Shown: positions 51,860-59,093, counted from the stretch's first letter. The stretch: 64,000 nt of DNA from MWEI01 sp964600235 (GCA_964600235.1 CAZRIV010000017.1:1-64000), one strand, 5' to 3'. Notes: generated by a model from the letters alone, not told the origin. A program made the numbers and translations.

Positions 51860-52144
51860 TTATTGGTACTCCGGGAAATATGCTGAGAGGTTCTTGCCCT
51901 TATAATACACATCACAGACAATACGACCTCGATCGACCTTGTATGCGTTGCCAAGCTCTACTTGCTGCCCAAGGATCAGTCTCGAAAGCTTATCTTTAGC
52001 CGAATGACCCGCCATAGTGTTCATCTCTGGTGCATCATATCCGGTAGGTCTCACCCGAATCCCCTCTGTTCCATTCCATCTCCACTGGGGAGATACGTCG
52101 AATGTATCACCATCAACGATTGATGTAACTTGAAATGTCGGCAT
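51860..52144 (-). CDS. Short SNase-like (thermonuclease-fold) protein
   Basis: A 94-residue protein, about two thirds of the usual staphylococcal-nuclease domain. VTSIVDGDTFDV, IRVRPTGYDAPEMN, AKDKLSRLILGQQVELG and VDRGRIVCDVYYKGKNL follow the OB-fold order and keep candidates for the metal aspartates, the catalytic glutamate and both arginines. It would hydrolyse DNA or RNA, or only bind. I started at the ATG with AAGGAG six bases upstream; a longer frame would run through the sigma-54 promoter. It is the first gene of the restriction operon. Confidence 0.75.
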   Translation of the reverse strand: MPTFQVTSIVDGDTFDVSPQWRWNGTEGIRVRPTGYDAPEMNTMAGHSAKDKLSRLILGQQVELGNAYKVDRGRIVCDVYYKGKNLSAYFPEYQ

Positions 52145-52183
52145 GTGTGCTCCTTCCATGTTATGTGTAGTTGATATGTAGTG

Positions 52184-52199
52184 AGCAACGAACATGCCA
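52184..52199 (-). promoter_or_regulatory. Sigma-54 (RpoN) promoter of the restriction operon
   Basis: On the minus strand the sequence is TGGCATGTTCGTTGCT. It differs from the consensus TGGCACG-N4-TTGCT at one base and has the obligatory GG-N10-GC spacing of the -24/-12 boxes. Transcription would start near 52,173, about 29 bases before the SNase-like ATG. A dedicated enhancer-binding protein gene lies just upstream. Confidence 0.8.
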
Positions 52200-52275
52200 T
52201 ATCTGCCATAATAACGTAACTAATTGTTATATCAATTATATTTTGTATTCTAAATATTTTGAGCTGGAATTATAT

Positions 52276-52311
52276 TTCAACCTAGGTTTAAATTAATTCA
52301 ACCTAGATTGA
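52276..52311. promoter_or_regulatory. Putative enhancer sites of the CARF activator
   Basis: Two CTAG-centred palindromes, TTCAACCTAGGTTTAA (52,276-52,291) and TCAACCTAGATTGA (52,298-52,311), share TTCAACCTAG and are 21 bp apart, two helical turns. They lie about 110 and 131 bp upstream of the predicted start of transcription, a usual distance for upstream activating sequences. The second overlaps the stop codon of the activator gene. Confidence 0.65.
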
Positions 52312-53814
52312 TACTTTGCCTTTTGATTGTTGAAGAAATTTATGTACTGCCTGCGGGGTTATCCCAAGTAAACGAGCTGCAAGGCTTTTATTGCCATTTG
52401 CTGCTTCAATAGCACGAAGCAGTATCTGTTTTCGGGCACTACTCAAGAACCCTTCCAGAGAAAAACCTTCATGTGGCTCAGGGAGTGCACCCAGAGGATC
52501 AGCATAAGTAATCGGCTCAGTAATCATGAGATCATCAGCTTCTAAGACATCATGACGGCATAGTCGAAGAGAACGCTCTATAACGTTTTCGAGGTCACGA
52601 ACATTGCCTGGCCAATTGTGAGCCTGAAGTCTTACAAGTGCTTCGGGAGTGAACCTCTTAGGATATCGGAGCGAAACATTCAACCTGTCGAGAACAGAAA
52701 GCGATATTTGGGGTATATCACTCCTACGTTCTCTCAGAGGAGGAAGATTTATCTCCCCAACGTTCAATCGGTAATAGAGATCTTCACGAAACTTATCTTG
52801 CCGAACCATTTTACGGAGGTCCCTGTTCGTGGCACCTATGATTCGAACATCTACTTTGTGCGGCTTTGTGTGACCAATTGGTTCCACTATACCATCCTGC
52901 AAAACTCGTAAAATCTTTGCCTGGGCAGCAATTGGCAGTTCACCAATCTCATCTAAGAATAGTGTTCCCTTGTGGGCAGCATCAAACAAGCCAATCTGAT
53001 CTGATAGTGCCCCAGTGAAAGCCCCTTTCTTATGGCCGAATAGGATACTTTCAACTAGATTTTCAGGGATTGCAGCACAGTTGACAGGAATAAATGATTC
53101 TCTAGATCTATCACTCACACAATGTATAAACTTTGCAAAGAGCTCTTTCCCAGTGCCTGTTTCTCCGAAGATCAGAATCGGGGCCTTTGAAGGAGCCATC
53201 ATGGACCCCATTTCAAGGGCACGTTGCATGGATGGATGGTCACCAATAATTCCAACTTGGATCTTCATCGCTTCTAAATCAAAATGATCAGTACTAGTGG
53301 AACACTTTGAGTTATTCTTATAAAACCGCACAACTGGAAAATCATGCGATGAGAATTCAACTTCTGTTACAAGGGGCTGTTCCTTTGTAACAAAGCGGGG
53401 TGGTCGAATATGTAGAATACGAGCTGGTATTTCTCCTGATGATGCTAGGAGGACCCAACATGCATGCATTTGAGGTGTGCCAGATGCTACGGCTATAGAG
53501 AAGACTGTGGATGGATGGTTTTCTATAATCTTATCTAAATATCCTCTGAGTCCTTTGATAATACAGTTATAGTCAGTAGGATCATCAAGATCTATTTTCA
53601 TGATCTCTACTTTTGTAGACTTGTGAAGTTTGGATATATATTTTTTTGTATCCTGAGTTACTTTATGGGTTGCTGGTGTATCAAAGAGATAAACAATATC
53701 AAATGATAATGCAGAAAGGAGTGAAAGAATAGGGCCAGGCTGTTCAACTTGATCAATCAACCCTTTGAAAAACGGATCATGAAATCCTGTAAATGTAAGT
53801 AATATATTCATCAT
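52303..53814 (-). CDS. CARF-domain sigma-54-dependent activator (RtcR-like)
   Basis: A 503-residue enhancer-binding protein. Residues 1-165 resemble a CARF domain: ILLTFTGFHDPF, EQPGPILSLL, FDIVYLFDTP and SIAVASGTPQMHACWVLLASS. The AAA+ domain (about 190-420) has Walker A FGETGTGKELFAKFIH, the sigma-54-contact loop GAFTGA, Walker B GTLFLDEIGEL and the arginine region RLNVGEINLPPLRERRSDI. A C-terminal Fis-like helix-turn-helix ends it (NKSLAARLLGITPQAVHKFL). In RtcR the CARF-like domain holds the activator inactive until a nucleotide or RNA-end signal binds. It is placed directly upstream of a sigma-54 promoter for the restriction operon, its probable target. Confidence 0.9.
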   Translation of the reverse strand: MMNILLTFTGFHDPFFKGLIDQVEQPGPILSLLSALSFDIVYLFDTPATHKVTQDTKKYISKLHKSTKVEIMKIDLDDPTDYNCIIKGLRGYLDKIIENHPSTVFSIAVASGTPQMHACWVLLASSGEIPARILHIRPPRFVTKEQPLVTEVEFSSHDFPVVRFYKNNSKCSTSTDHFDLEAMKIQVGIIGDHPSMQRALEMGSMMAPSKAPILIFGETGTGKELFAKFIHCVSDRSRESFIPVNCAAIPENLVESILFGHKKGAFTGALSDQIGLFDAAHKGTLFLDEIGELPIAAQAKILRVLQDGIVEPIGHTKPHKVDVRIIGATNRDLRKMVRQDKFREDLYYRLNVGEINLPPLRERRSDIPQISLSVLDRLNVSLRYPKRFTPEALVRLQAHNWPGNVRDLENVIERSLRLCRHDVLEADDLMITEPITYADPLGALPEPHEGFSLEGFLSSARKQILLRAIEAANGNKSLAARLLGITPQAVHKFLQQSKGKVSI

Positions 53815-54027
53815 TCAATCTATCACAAAGAAATTCATGATATGTAATCGCCAAAAAGGAAATTTCACTAATTTGCCTTCATAACAATGCATTTCTACAT
53901 TGTGATTTTTCAATTGTATCATAAAAAGAATCTCAAGGGTACAACCTAGAAAATCAACGATATTTTATTCTAACTTATCGAATAAACCATCTTATCTTCA
54001 AATGCCAGGACCACAAGCCTCGGTGTC

Positions 54028-54320
54028 CTATCTTTCGAACCCAGGACCTTTATTTCTCCCAAGATCTTGGGCAAGGTTCCTTTCAATGTTTTTCTGTTGG
54101 GCATAATTCATCTTCTGACCATCATAGGCTACATAACAGTGTTTCTGCATCTGGTCATATTGCTTGTCATAAGCCACCATGAAACGAACACCCTTTGACT
54201 CGATCACTGCATATTCCCTTCCGTAAATTTCTTAATCCTTGACATAGTATCCCTCTACAGGTGTATCTCGCACAAGTTCCAAATTGTCTCTGGCGTAATA
54301 CAAGTTTAAATCACAGTGAA
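54028..54320 (-). pseudogene. Decayed reading frame with an in-frame stop
   Basis: The minus strand can be read as YARDNLELVRDTPVEGYYVKD, a TAA stop (54,232-54,234), then EIYGREYAVIESKGVRFMV and on to NIERNLAQDLGRNKGPGFER and a TAG at 54,028. The composition is protein-like on both sides of the stop. Further upstream the frame is shifted. The original protein, probably small and secreted or a lipoprotein, was not recognised. Confidence 0.5.
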
Positions 54321-54597
54321 AATTTCTTAACAACCTTGACAAGAACCTTCGATATTACTATTGATAATACCATCATCCCTGGTTGAGCCGCAAGGCTCGC
54401 CAGGCCCCTCCAGGTTGCGACTTGGGGGTTTATTTTTTTGGACTTAATATGAACCGAACGGTTTTTCTTATTGATAGGTTTCAACCTCGGCTATTCCGTC
54501 AAGAAAGCGAGCTACGCCCTCCATGGTGCCAGTACACTATCGTGACACCTTCGGATCATCAGATGGAGGGGATATTGCGTAGCGGATTGAAATAACT

Positions 54598-54644
54598 TGG
54601 TAGCGGGGGGAGGATTTGAACCTCCGACCTTTGGGTTATGAGCC
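54598..54644 (-). repeat. tRNA-fMet 3' half copy between the two elements
   Basis: The 47 bp are identical to the 3' part of tRNA-fMet at 61,507-61,553, up to and including the anticodon (TTATGAGCC), and then diverge. It is the left attachment site of the right element and at the same time the right boundary of the left element. It is not a complete tRNA. Confidence 0.9.
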
Positions 54645-55157
54645 ACAGGTGCTTTTTCTATTTTAAGCCTGTAACTTACTGTTATTATTATTTAATAGAG
54701 CGATTAGGTGCCTTCGGTGAAAACTTCTGTTCGTTACATTCTAAGCCTTTCTATGCCCTTCTGTGTCTTTCTGTTAGCAACATTTTAGCAACAGCATTAT
54801 GGGCACAAAGGGCACCTTCCTGGCGTGGCCCGGAACCTTCAAACCACCCCCCAAAATCCCCACCGGCGCAACAAGTGTGCCAAGAAAATTTTCACATTTG
54901 TCTGAAATAAATGACAGCATAAGCAGATTTTTCAATAAAAATCGCCATTGCAACATTGTAAAATTGAAATCGCCATTAATTTCAATAAGTAATAGGGTCT
55001 GCCGTTTTTGCTATATATAGAGAGACAATAAACACACGGGGCCTCTGAGGCACATGATGGATGTAAATACGACAATATTGGAAATAGCCTGCAAAGCAAG
55101 GCCCCATAAGGGATTGGGCCAAATGGAGTGCCCAATATTTACTATATATATAGAGGC
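54645..55157. other. Non-coding left arm of the right element
   Basis: About 510 bp without a convincing gene. Besides the arm-type repeats it holds two TATATATAG tracts (near 55,012 and 55,143), both followed closely by GAG(G), and pyrimidine-rich repeats (CCTTTCTATGCCCTTCTGTG). It may include the attachment arm and part of the replication origin. Confidence 0.45.
54774..54793. repeat. Integrase arm-type sites, left end
   Basis: TTAGCAACA occurs twice with an 11-bp period (54,774-54,782 and 54,785-54,793). The same pair, with the same period, occurs near the right end. Such direct repeats near the ends are the arm-binding sites of lambda-type integrases. Confidence 0.75.
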
Positions 55158-55208
55158 CCGGTGATCCCTGCCATTTTTCCTAATGGTAGAGGCAACACTA
55201 ATCACCGG
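55158..55208. repeat. Nested hairpin, candidate origin structure
   Basis: CCGGTGAT (55,158-55,165) and ATCACCGG (55,201-55,208) are inverted repeats that enclose a second one, CCATT and AATGG. It lies about 210 bp before the HUH replication gene, where a nicking site or single-strand origin is often found. Confidence 0.45.
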
Positions 55209-55252
55209 CAATCACAAGCGGCGGCTCCCAGGTAACTGACTGGGCATTTAAA

Positions 55253-55292
55253 CTTACCGCACCATCGGGTGCATGGTTTGGAAGGCGGTAAG
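55253..55292. repeat. Nested hairpin in the rep leader
   Basis: CTTACCGC and GCGGTAAG (55,253-55,260 and 55,285-55,292) enclose ACCAT and ATGGT. The two-level stem lies 128 bp before the rep start. It may be the Rep-binding hairpin or a structured leader that controls Rep synthesis. Confidence 0.5.
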
Positions 55293-55420
55293 GGTCGTAG
55301 TGATCGCATAGGAAGCACCCTATGGACAACTGAATATCTCATCATGGAGCGCATCTGGGAAGGCGCTACCAGATTCAGGGGTGTGTGATTGTCCAGAACA
55401 CAGCAGGAGAGAGGTTGAAA

Positions 55421-55987
55421 ATGCTAACTGAGACAGATAAAAACGAACACCGAGAGAGGCTCAAACATGGCCTGTACGAAATGCTCTGCCATTGCCCTGC
55501 TCAAGCTTTCATCACTCTCACCCTTGCTAACGAAATCAGAGATGTTGGCCTGGTGACCTCTAAGCTGATACGTTGGATGAACTACCAGAAGCAAAGAGCA
55601 CTCAAGTCAGATCTTGCCTTCCTGGGCCTGCTCACTGACAAAGACGGCAGAGCACACATTCACGGCTTCATGTGGGGTGAGAACAACAAGGGCCTATCTC
55701 TCACCCGCAACCCCAGATTCTCTCTCCATGATCTCAGTAGAAAGACAAAGCATTGGGGTGGCTTTATTCTGGCCAGTGACTTCAGAGAGGCATCCCAAGA
55801 GCATCGTGCCGGTTACATAGCATATAGCAATTACTCAGATGGGCTCTATGAGCCACTCTTCTACACCACCAATAAAAAATTAAGGCTATTTCAGGAGGTA
55901 TCAAATCATGAGACACAGGAAGCGCAATCCGATTATCAGGGAAATTCTCATATCCAGAGGCATCACCCAGTGCCAAGCCGCTTTTGA
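55421..55987 (+). CDS. HUH-endonuclease replication initiator (Rep)
   Basis: A 188-residue protein. Three rolling-circle motifs are in order: FITLTLAN (motif I, residues about 27-34), GRAHIHGFMWG with the H-hydrophobic-H metal site (motif II, about 83-93), and HRAGYIAYSNY with candidate nicking tyrosines (motif III, about 127-137). It would nick an origin and start rolling-circle replication of the excised circle. No helicase domain is attached. The ATG follows GGAGAGAGG. Its last 80 bases overlap the next gene in another frame. Confidence 0.85.
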   Translation: MLTETDKNEHRERLKHGLYEMLCHCPAQAFITLTLANEIRDVGLVTSKLIRWMNYQKQRALKSDLAFLGLLTDKDGRAHIHGFMWGENNKGLSLTRNPRFSLHDLSRKTKHWGGFILASDFREASQEHRAGYIAYSNYSDGLYEPLFYTTNKKLRLFQEVSNHETQEAQSDYQGNSHIQRHHPVPSRF

Positions 55988-56192
55988 CATGAACCGGCCC
56001 AGGTGTAGGGTTTCCTTGGAATCCAACGGCTATGTCGTTCCAGGCCCTGACATTCGCAGGCAGTGGAGCGATTACCTGGGCCTGCCCCAGCGTGTTCTCT
56101 TCCCCAGCGCTGAGTCATTCACCCAGGCTGAGCCAGGCCGTCACGTTGACCGTGCTCCTAAGCCATGCCGGTCTACTCTTACCGAAGGCTAG
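55908..56192 (+). CDS. Small XRE-like DNA-binding protein (1)
   Basis: A 94-residue protein. Residues 7-60 (NPIIREILISRGITQCQAAF, then RVSLESNGYVVPGPDIRRQWSDYLGL) look like a lambda-repressor-type helix-turn-helix, followed by an arginine- and proline-rich tail. It starts inside the end of rep, with AGGAGG eight bases upstream, which speaks for real translation. A role in copy-number or excision control is plausible. Part of the recognition-helix region is unusual, so DNA binding is inferred. Confidence 0.65.
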   Translation: MRHRKRNPIIREILISRGITQCQAAFDMNRPRCRVSLESNGYVVPGPDIRRQWSDYLGLPQRVLFPSAESFTQAEPGRHVDRAPKPCRSTLTEG

Positions 56193-56195
56193 GGG

Positions 56196-56432
56196 GTGAC
56201 AGCCGTGAACTTGAATAGGTTCTATCGCCCAGAGGCCCCACTGAAAGACGTTCTTCAGAGGCGACAGATGACGCTCAGGAAGTTTGCTGAGGGCTTGGGC
56301 TTGGACATGAAGCGGGCTCAGCTGATCGTTGACGGCCACCTGATGCCCATGCCCCAGGAGCGCAGGCGCATTGCTGATTTTCTGCATGTGCCACAGAGCG
56401 AGATATTTATAATCCCCAATAAAAACATTTAA
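56196..56432 (+). CDS. Small XRE-like DNA-binding protein (2)
   Basis: A 78-residue protein with LKDVLQRRQMTLRKFAEGLG and later RAQLIVDGHLMPMPQERRRIADFLHVPQSEIF, a full XRE-type fold in which the end of the last helix (LHVPQSEIF) is a family trademark. The GTG start has AGGGG just before it and lies three bases after the stop of the previous gene. The two tandem XRE-like genes may form a switch for the element. Confidence 0.75.
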   Translation: MTAVNLNRFYRPEAPLKDVLQRRQMTLRKFAEGLGLDMKRAQLIVDGHLMPMPQERRRIADFLHVPQSEIFIIPNKNI

Positions 56433-56448
56433 CTAGAGGAGGAAATAC

Positions 56449-57288
56449 ATGTACAGTTTTTCAGGTTTTGAGATGGCAAAGAAGACCGGCGCAGCAAGGC
56501 TCACCGAGGCCAAGGCAGATGGCACTTACTTCAAGCAGCTTGAGAGCTTCGCAGACACCCTTGAGGCAGAGCTGAAGAAGATCGCACCAGCCGTTGAGAA
56601 GGTAGTCAAAGACGAGTCTCTCAGTGCAGCAGGTAAGGCCTTCACCATTGCCAAGTATCTGGTTCAGTGCTGGAACGCCATTGAAAAGAAGGCTGATGGT
56701 GTAATCGTAGAGCTTGAGCAGGTACAGGCCCAGATTGGAAAGAAGATCAATGCGGCGCCTTATGGGTATGCCCTTGACCCCGTTGAGAGGCTTCTCCTGG
56801 CCCAGGAGGTCAGGCAGCAGATTTATAAGGAGATGGCCACTGAAGAAGGGCCTTACAGGCTCAGAGCGCTTTATATGAAGGCCTGTGAGGATGGTAGTGA
56901 CCCCCTGTTCTGCTACAGCGTTGAGACAGCCCCCAGGTATCACCAGGTCTTTGATGACAAGGTGCTTCTACAGGGCAAGGGAATCAGGGCCAAGCGAGAG
57001 CACCCTGAAGAGGTCAGACAGCTTGAGCTGCTTGATGTGCTGAGGGGCGCTTATGATTACGTCCTTTACCACGCCAAAACGATGCTCAAGGATGCCGGTC
57101 TGCCCGCAACGAACTACGATTGGGGCCAGGTTGAGTTTGTCCCCAAGGACGGTGCAAACTATGAGATCAAGCTCCTCAGCCTGCGCCACATGAAGAGCGC
57201 TCAGCTGAGTGAAAACCACAGAACGACAGCCAGGCAGGCAGAGCTGGCAGGGCTAAAGGTTAGTGCACAGAATTCCATGGCGGCGTAG
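56449..57288 (+). CDS. Helical protein of the integrative element, unknown
   Basis: A 279-residue protein I do not recognise. Residues 10-95 are strongly helical with coiled-coil character (FKQLESFADTLEAELKKIAPAVEKVV, then VIVELEQVQAQIGKKI). Two cysteines and several aromatic residues mark a compact middle region (CEDGSDPLFCYSVETAPRYHQVF). It has the best ribosome-binding site in the element (GAGGAGG) and is followed by a strong terminator, which suggests a highly made, perhaps structural or DNA-coating, protein. Confidence 0.6.
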   Translation: MYSFSGFEMAKKTGAARLTEAKADGTYFKQLESFADTLEAELKKIAPAVEKVVKDESLSAAGKAFTIAKYLVQCWNAIEKKADGVIVELEQVQAQIGKKINAAPYGYALDPVERLLLAQEVRQQIYKEMATEEGPYRLRALYMKACEDGSDPLFCYSVETAPRYHQVFDDKVLLQGKGIRAKREHPEEVRQLELLDVLRGAYDYVLYHAKTMLKDAGLPATNYDWGQVEFVPKDGANYEIKLLSLRHMKSAQLSENHRTTARQAELAGLKVSAQNSMAA

Positions 57289-57303
57289 TTTCCTCCTCCG
57301 CTG

Positions 57304-57341
57304 GGCTGTATGGCGGGCCAGTCTCGCCATACAGCCTTTTT
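57304..57341 (+). terminator. Rho-independent terminator
   Basis: GGCTGTATGGCG and CGCCATACAGCC form a perfect 12-bp stem with a 9-base loop, followed by TTTTT. It ends the first transcription unit of the element (rep to the 279-residue gene). Confidence 0.85.
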
Positions 57342-57422
57342 AAAGCTCTCTTAGGAGTCTTTAAATGGCGGTAAGGGGTGGCTAAGTGGTGAGTTTGTGC
57401 AAGCTTTGGAAAACAGAGGTAA

Positions 57423-57968
57423 ATGATGAAAGCCAAGGAAGAGCCTATTAAGGCACGCACCAGAGAAAAACCAGGGGCAGGGGGAGCACCCCCGGCAGAG
57501 TTCAAAAGGCTCAAGCTGGACAATGTGAAGAGTATAAGGGGGGCCATACGGCGCTTCATACGATTAACAGCCCAGGGCAAGATGGAGGAGAGCAAGCTCA
57601 GGAGCTTGGTTTATGCCCTGGCCGCCCTTCTCAATTCATACAAGATACATGATGGCACGGGTGGTGACGGCACTAAGCGGCTGTGCTGGGACATGCTACA
57701 AATTCCAGAAGGCAACCTGGGGTTCTTGTTTGAATTCTATGAGCGGTTCTGGTGGGCGCAGTATGCTGAGGCCAACCCACAGCCTTCTAGCGAGAACCGC
57801 CATGCCTATCTTCAGCGCTTGAGGGCTACATTTGGCGATCCCATGGCTAAGCTTGAGATCATACGAGAGCGCCACGAGCTAGAGGCCGACCACAAGCCTG
57901 ATCTTACAGGAAGCGAGCCTGTAAGGGCCGATACAACCGAATCTATAACAGAGGGAGAAACGAAATGA
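57423..57968 (+). CDS. Unknown protein of the integrative element
   Basis: A 181-residue protein, basic and glycine/proline-rich at the start (ARTREKPGAGGAPPAEFKRLKL) and helical afterwards (SIRGAIRRFIRLTAQGKMEESKLRSLVYALAALLNSY). The middle recalls the small helical domains of terminase small subunits or DNA-binding adaptor proteins, but I do not claim this. AGAGGT precedes the ATG. It overlaps the peptidase gene by four bases (ATGA). Confidence 0.55.
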   Translation: MMKAKEEPIKARTREKPGAGGAPPAEFKRLKLDNVKSIRGAIRRFIRLTAQGKMEESKLRSLVYALAALLNSYKIHDGTGGDGTKRLCWDMLQIPEGNLGFLFEFYERFWWAQYAEANPQPSSENRHAYLQRLRATFGDPMAKLEIIRERHELEADHKPDLTGSEPVRADTTESITEGETK

Positions 57969-58510
57969 ACTTACCGGCAATATCAAATCAGAATCTACCA
58001 ACACGGAAACAGTTAACACGGCTCTTCAATGGGCCGACAGGAAGGAAAATCGTTCATGAAGCTGGCCACGGTTTACTTAATGCGAAGTTTGCAAAGCAAC
58101 CCACGTTTATACTTCCCCAGAGCCCCAAGGCCCCAGACAGGCCCCATGGCATCATGTTGGCTCTGGATTCATATTATCTTAATCGTGTGCGCTTTGGCAG
58201 GCGCTATGAAGATCGGATGAAAGACCTCAGAGATCCCCTATGCCTTCTTGCAGGCCCAGCCGCAGAGATGCTCTTTTACGGTGCTTGTAGGGTTACGACC
58301 CACGATGACATTGCCAGGGCACAGGAGCTGCTTGAGAAGAAGGGCTATGGTGCAACCCTGGCTGACATCAATATCCACCTGAAGCACATTACAGCAGAGT
58401 TTCAGACCATGGCGGGTGAGGCGCTGTTGGCTGACCTGGTGATGGGCATCTCCGTGGCCTACCTTCAGCACAAGGTGCTGCCCCTGGCTGTTTTCCCTGG
58501 CTTGAATTGA
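57965..58510 (+). CDS. Solo FtsH (M41)-like zinc peptidase domain
   Basis: A 181-residue protein. GRKIVHEAGHGLLNAKF near residue 22 has the HEAGH zinc motif of FtsH proteases. LLAGPAAEMLFYG and TTHDDIARAQELLEKKG correspond to the LAGRAAEE and S-N-D-L-x-x-A segments of FtsH, where the aspartate is the third zinc ligand. There is no AAA+ ATPase and no membrane helix, so it could act on unfolded or native partners only, perhaps a repressor. It overlaps the preceding gene by ATGA. A peptidase of this type alone on a small element is unusual. Confidence 0.78.
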   Translation: MNLPAISNQNLPTRKQLTRLFNGPTGRKIVHEAGHGLLNAKFAKQPTFILPQSPKAPDRPHGIMLALDSYYLNRVRFGRRYEDRMKDLRDPLCLLAGPAAEMLFYGACRVTTHDDIARAQELLEKKGYGATLADINIHLKHITAEFQTMAGEALLADLVMGISVAYLQHKVLPLAVFPGLN

Positions 58511-58547
58511 TGGTGGGTGGTGGTGACAGTCTTGACGGTGGTATTAG

Positions 58548-58564
58548 TAATAACTAAGTTATTA
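58548..58564. promoter_or_regulatory. Palindromic operator-like site
   Basis: TAATAACTAAGTTATTA is a perfect palindrome around a central A, followed by a related TTAGTAAT/ATTACTTA pair. It lies between the peptidase gene and the 50-residue gene and could bind one of the XRE-like proteins. Confidence 0.45.
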
Positions 58565-58644
58565 GTTAGTAATATCAATTACTTAGCTTGACTTCATCAA
58601 CACGCTGTGCTACTTACGGGACATCAAAAAAGAGGAGGCTTTAG

Positions 58645-58797
58645 ATGAGCATTGTGATTCAGACAGTTGGATCGGAAATCATTTCTACAAAAGAAACCTT
58701 TGAACAGCTTGACACCCATGTTTTCATTGATCGGGCAACCGGGGCCGTGTGTGTCATTGATGGCCACAACGAGGCCGTACTTATTACCAAAGCTTGA
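58645..58797 (+). CDS. Small 50-residue protein
   Basis: MSIVIQTVGSEIISTKETF begins a 50-residue protein that ends in DGHNEAVLITKA. It appears to consist of short beta strands. AGAGGAGG lies seven bases before the ATG and a strong terminator follows at 58,824, so it is very likely expressed. No family was recognised; small phage or plasmid proteins of this size often act as modulators or inhibitors. Confidence 0.6.
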   Translation: MSIVIQTVGSEIISTKETFEQLDTHVFIDRATGAVCVIDGHNEAVLITKA

Positions 58798-58823
58798 CCA
58801 CCCCAGTTTTGGGGTGCATGGCC

Positions 58824-58860
58824 GAAGGGGTTGACCGTGATGGTCAGCCCCTTCATTTTT
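58824..58860 (+). terminator. Rho-independent terminator
   Basis: GAAGGGGTTGACC and GGTCAGCCCCTTC form a stem of 13 pairs with one G-T/mismatch position and a 5-base loop, followed by ATTTTT. It closes the second transcription unit of the element. Confidence 0.8.
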
Positions 58861-59031
58861 GTGGCCACATTTCTTCGCCATTTCAACCAGGTTGCATTTC
58901 ATGACCTTGGGCAGTAGGGTTGCCTATCTTGCCCACGGTCTGTAATGGCGGCCAAATAACGCAGTCTTTTCAGTTTATCGGCTGTCAATACTTTTTCAAT
59001 ATACTCACCGGCAAAGATGGTAAACTTAAGC

Positions 59032-59093
59032 TTGACAACATACATACCTTCGTATAGTAATGTTAACATCAAGCCGATAAGGGGGTATGTATG
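59032..59093 (+). promoter_or_regulatory. Promoter and operator of the serine recombinase
   Basis: TTGACA (59,032-59,037) and TATAGT (59,053-59,058), 15 bp apart, lie before the recombinase gene. CATACATACC (59,039-59,048) and GGTATGTATG (59,084-59,093) are a perfect 10-bp inverted repeat; the left copy lies within the promoter and the right one includes the start codon. This arrangement suggests strict repression, perhaps by the recombinase itself. Confidence 0.55.

Larger units (their letters stand above)
41203..54597. mobile_element. Defence island integrated at the tRNA-fMet site (left element)
   Basis: The 13.4 kb between a 29-bp piece of the tRNA-fMet 3' end (41,203-41,231) and the 47-bp copy at 54,598 are AT-richer than the core. 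It carries PLD-like, ATPase, PD-(D/E)XK-like, kinase, type I restriction-modification, SNase-like and CARF-regulator genes. No integrase is present; the integrase of the neighbouring element, which uses the same site, may have served in trans, or an integrase was lost. Confidence 0.75.

Noticed and set aside
52303..53814. A type III CRISPR accessory locus, because of the CARF-like domain
   Set aside because: No CRISPR repeats, Cas10 or other cas genes are found in the window, and the domain is joined to a sigma-54 AAA+ activator as in RtcR.
52303..53814. Regulator of an rtcBA RNA-repair operon (true RtcR)
   Set aside because: No RNA ligase or cyclase gene is present nearby; the only sigma-54 promoter seen leads into the restriction operon.
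54383..54595. A 70-codon plus-strand gene between the two elements
   Set aside because: No ribosome-binding site or family; it lies among decayed sequence directly beside the tRNA repeat.
54598..54644. A second tRNA-Met gene
   Set aside because: The match to tRNA-fMet stops just beyond the anticodon and the 5' half is absent. It is an integration scar.
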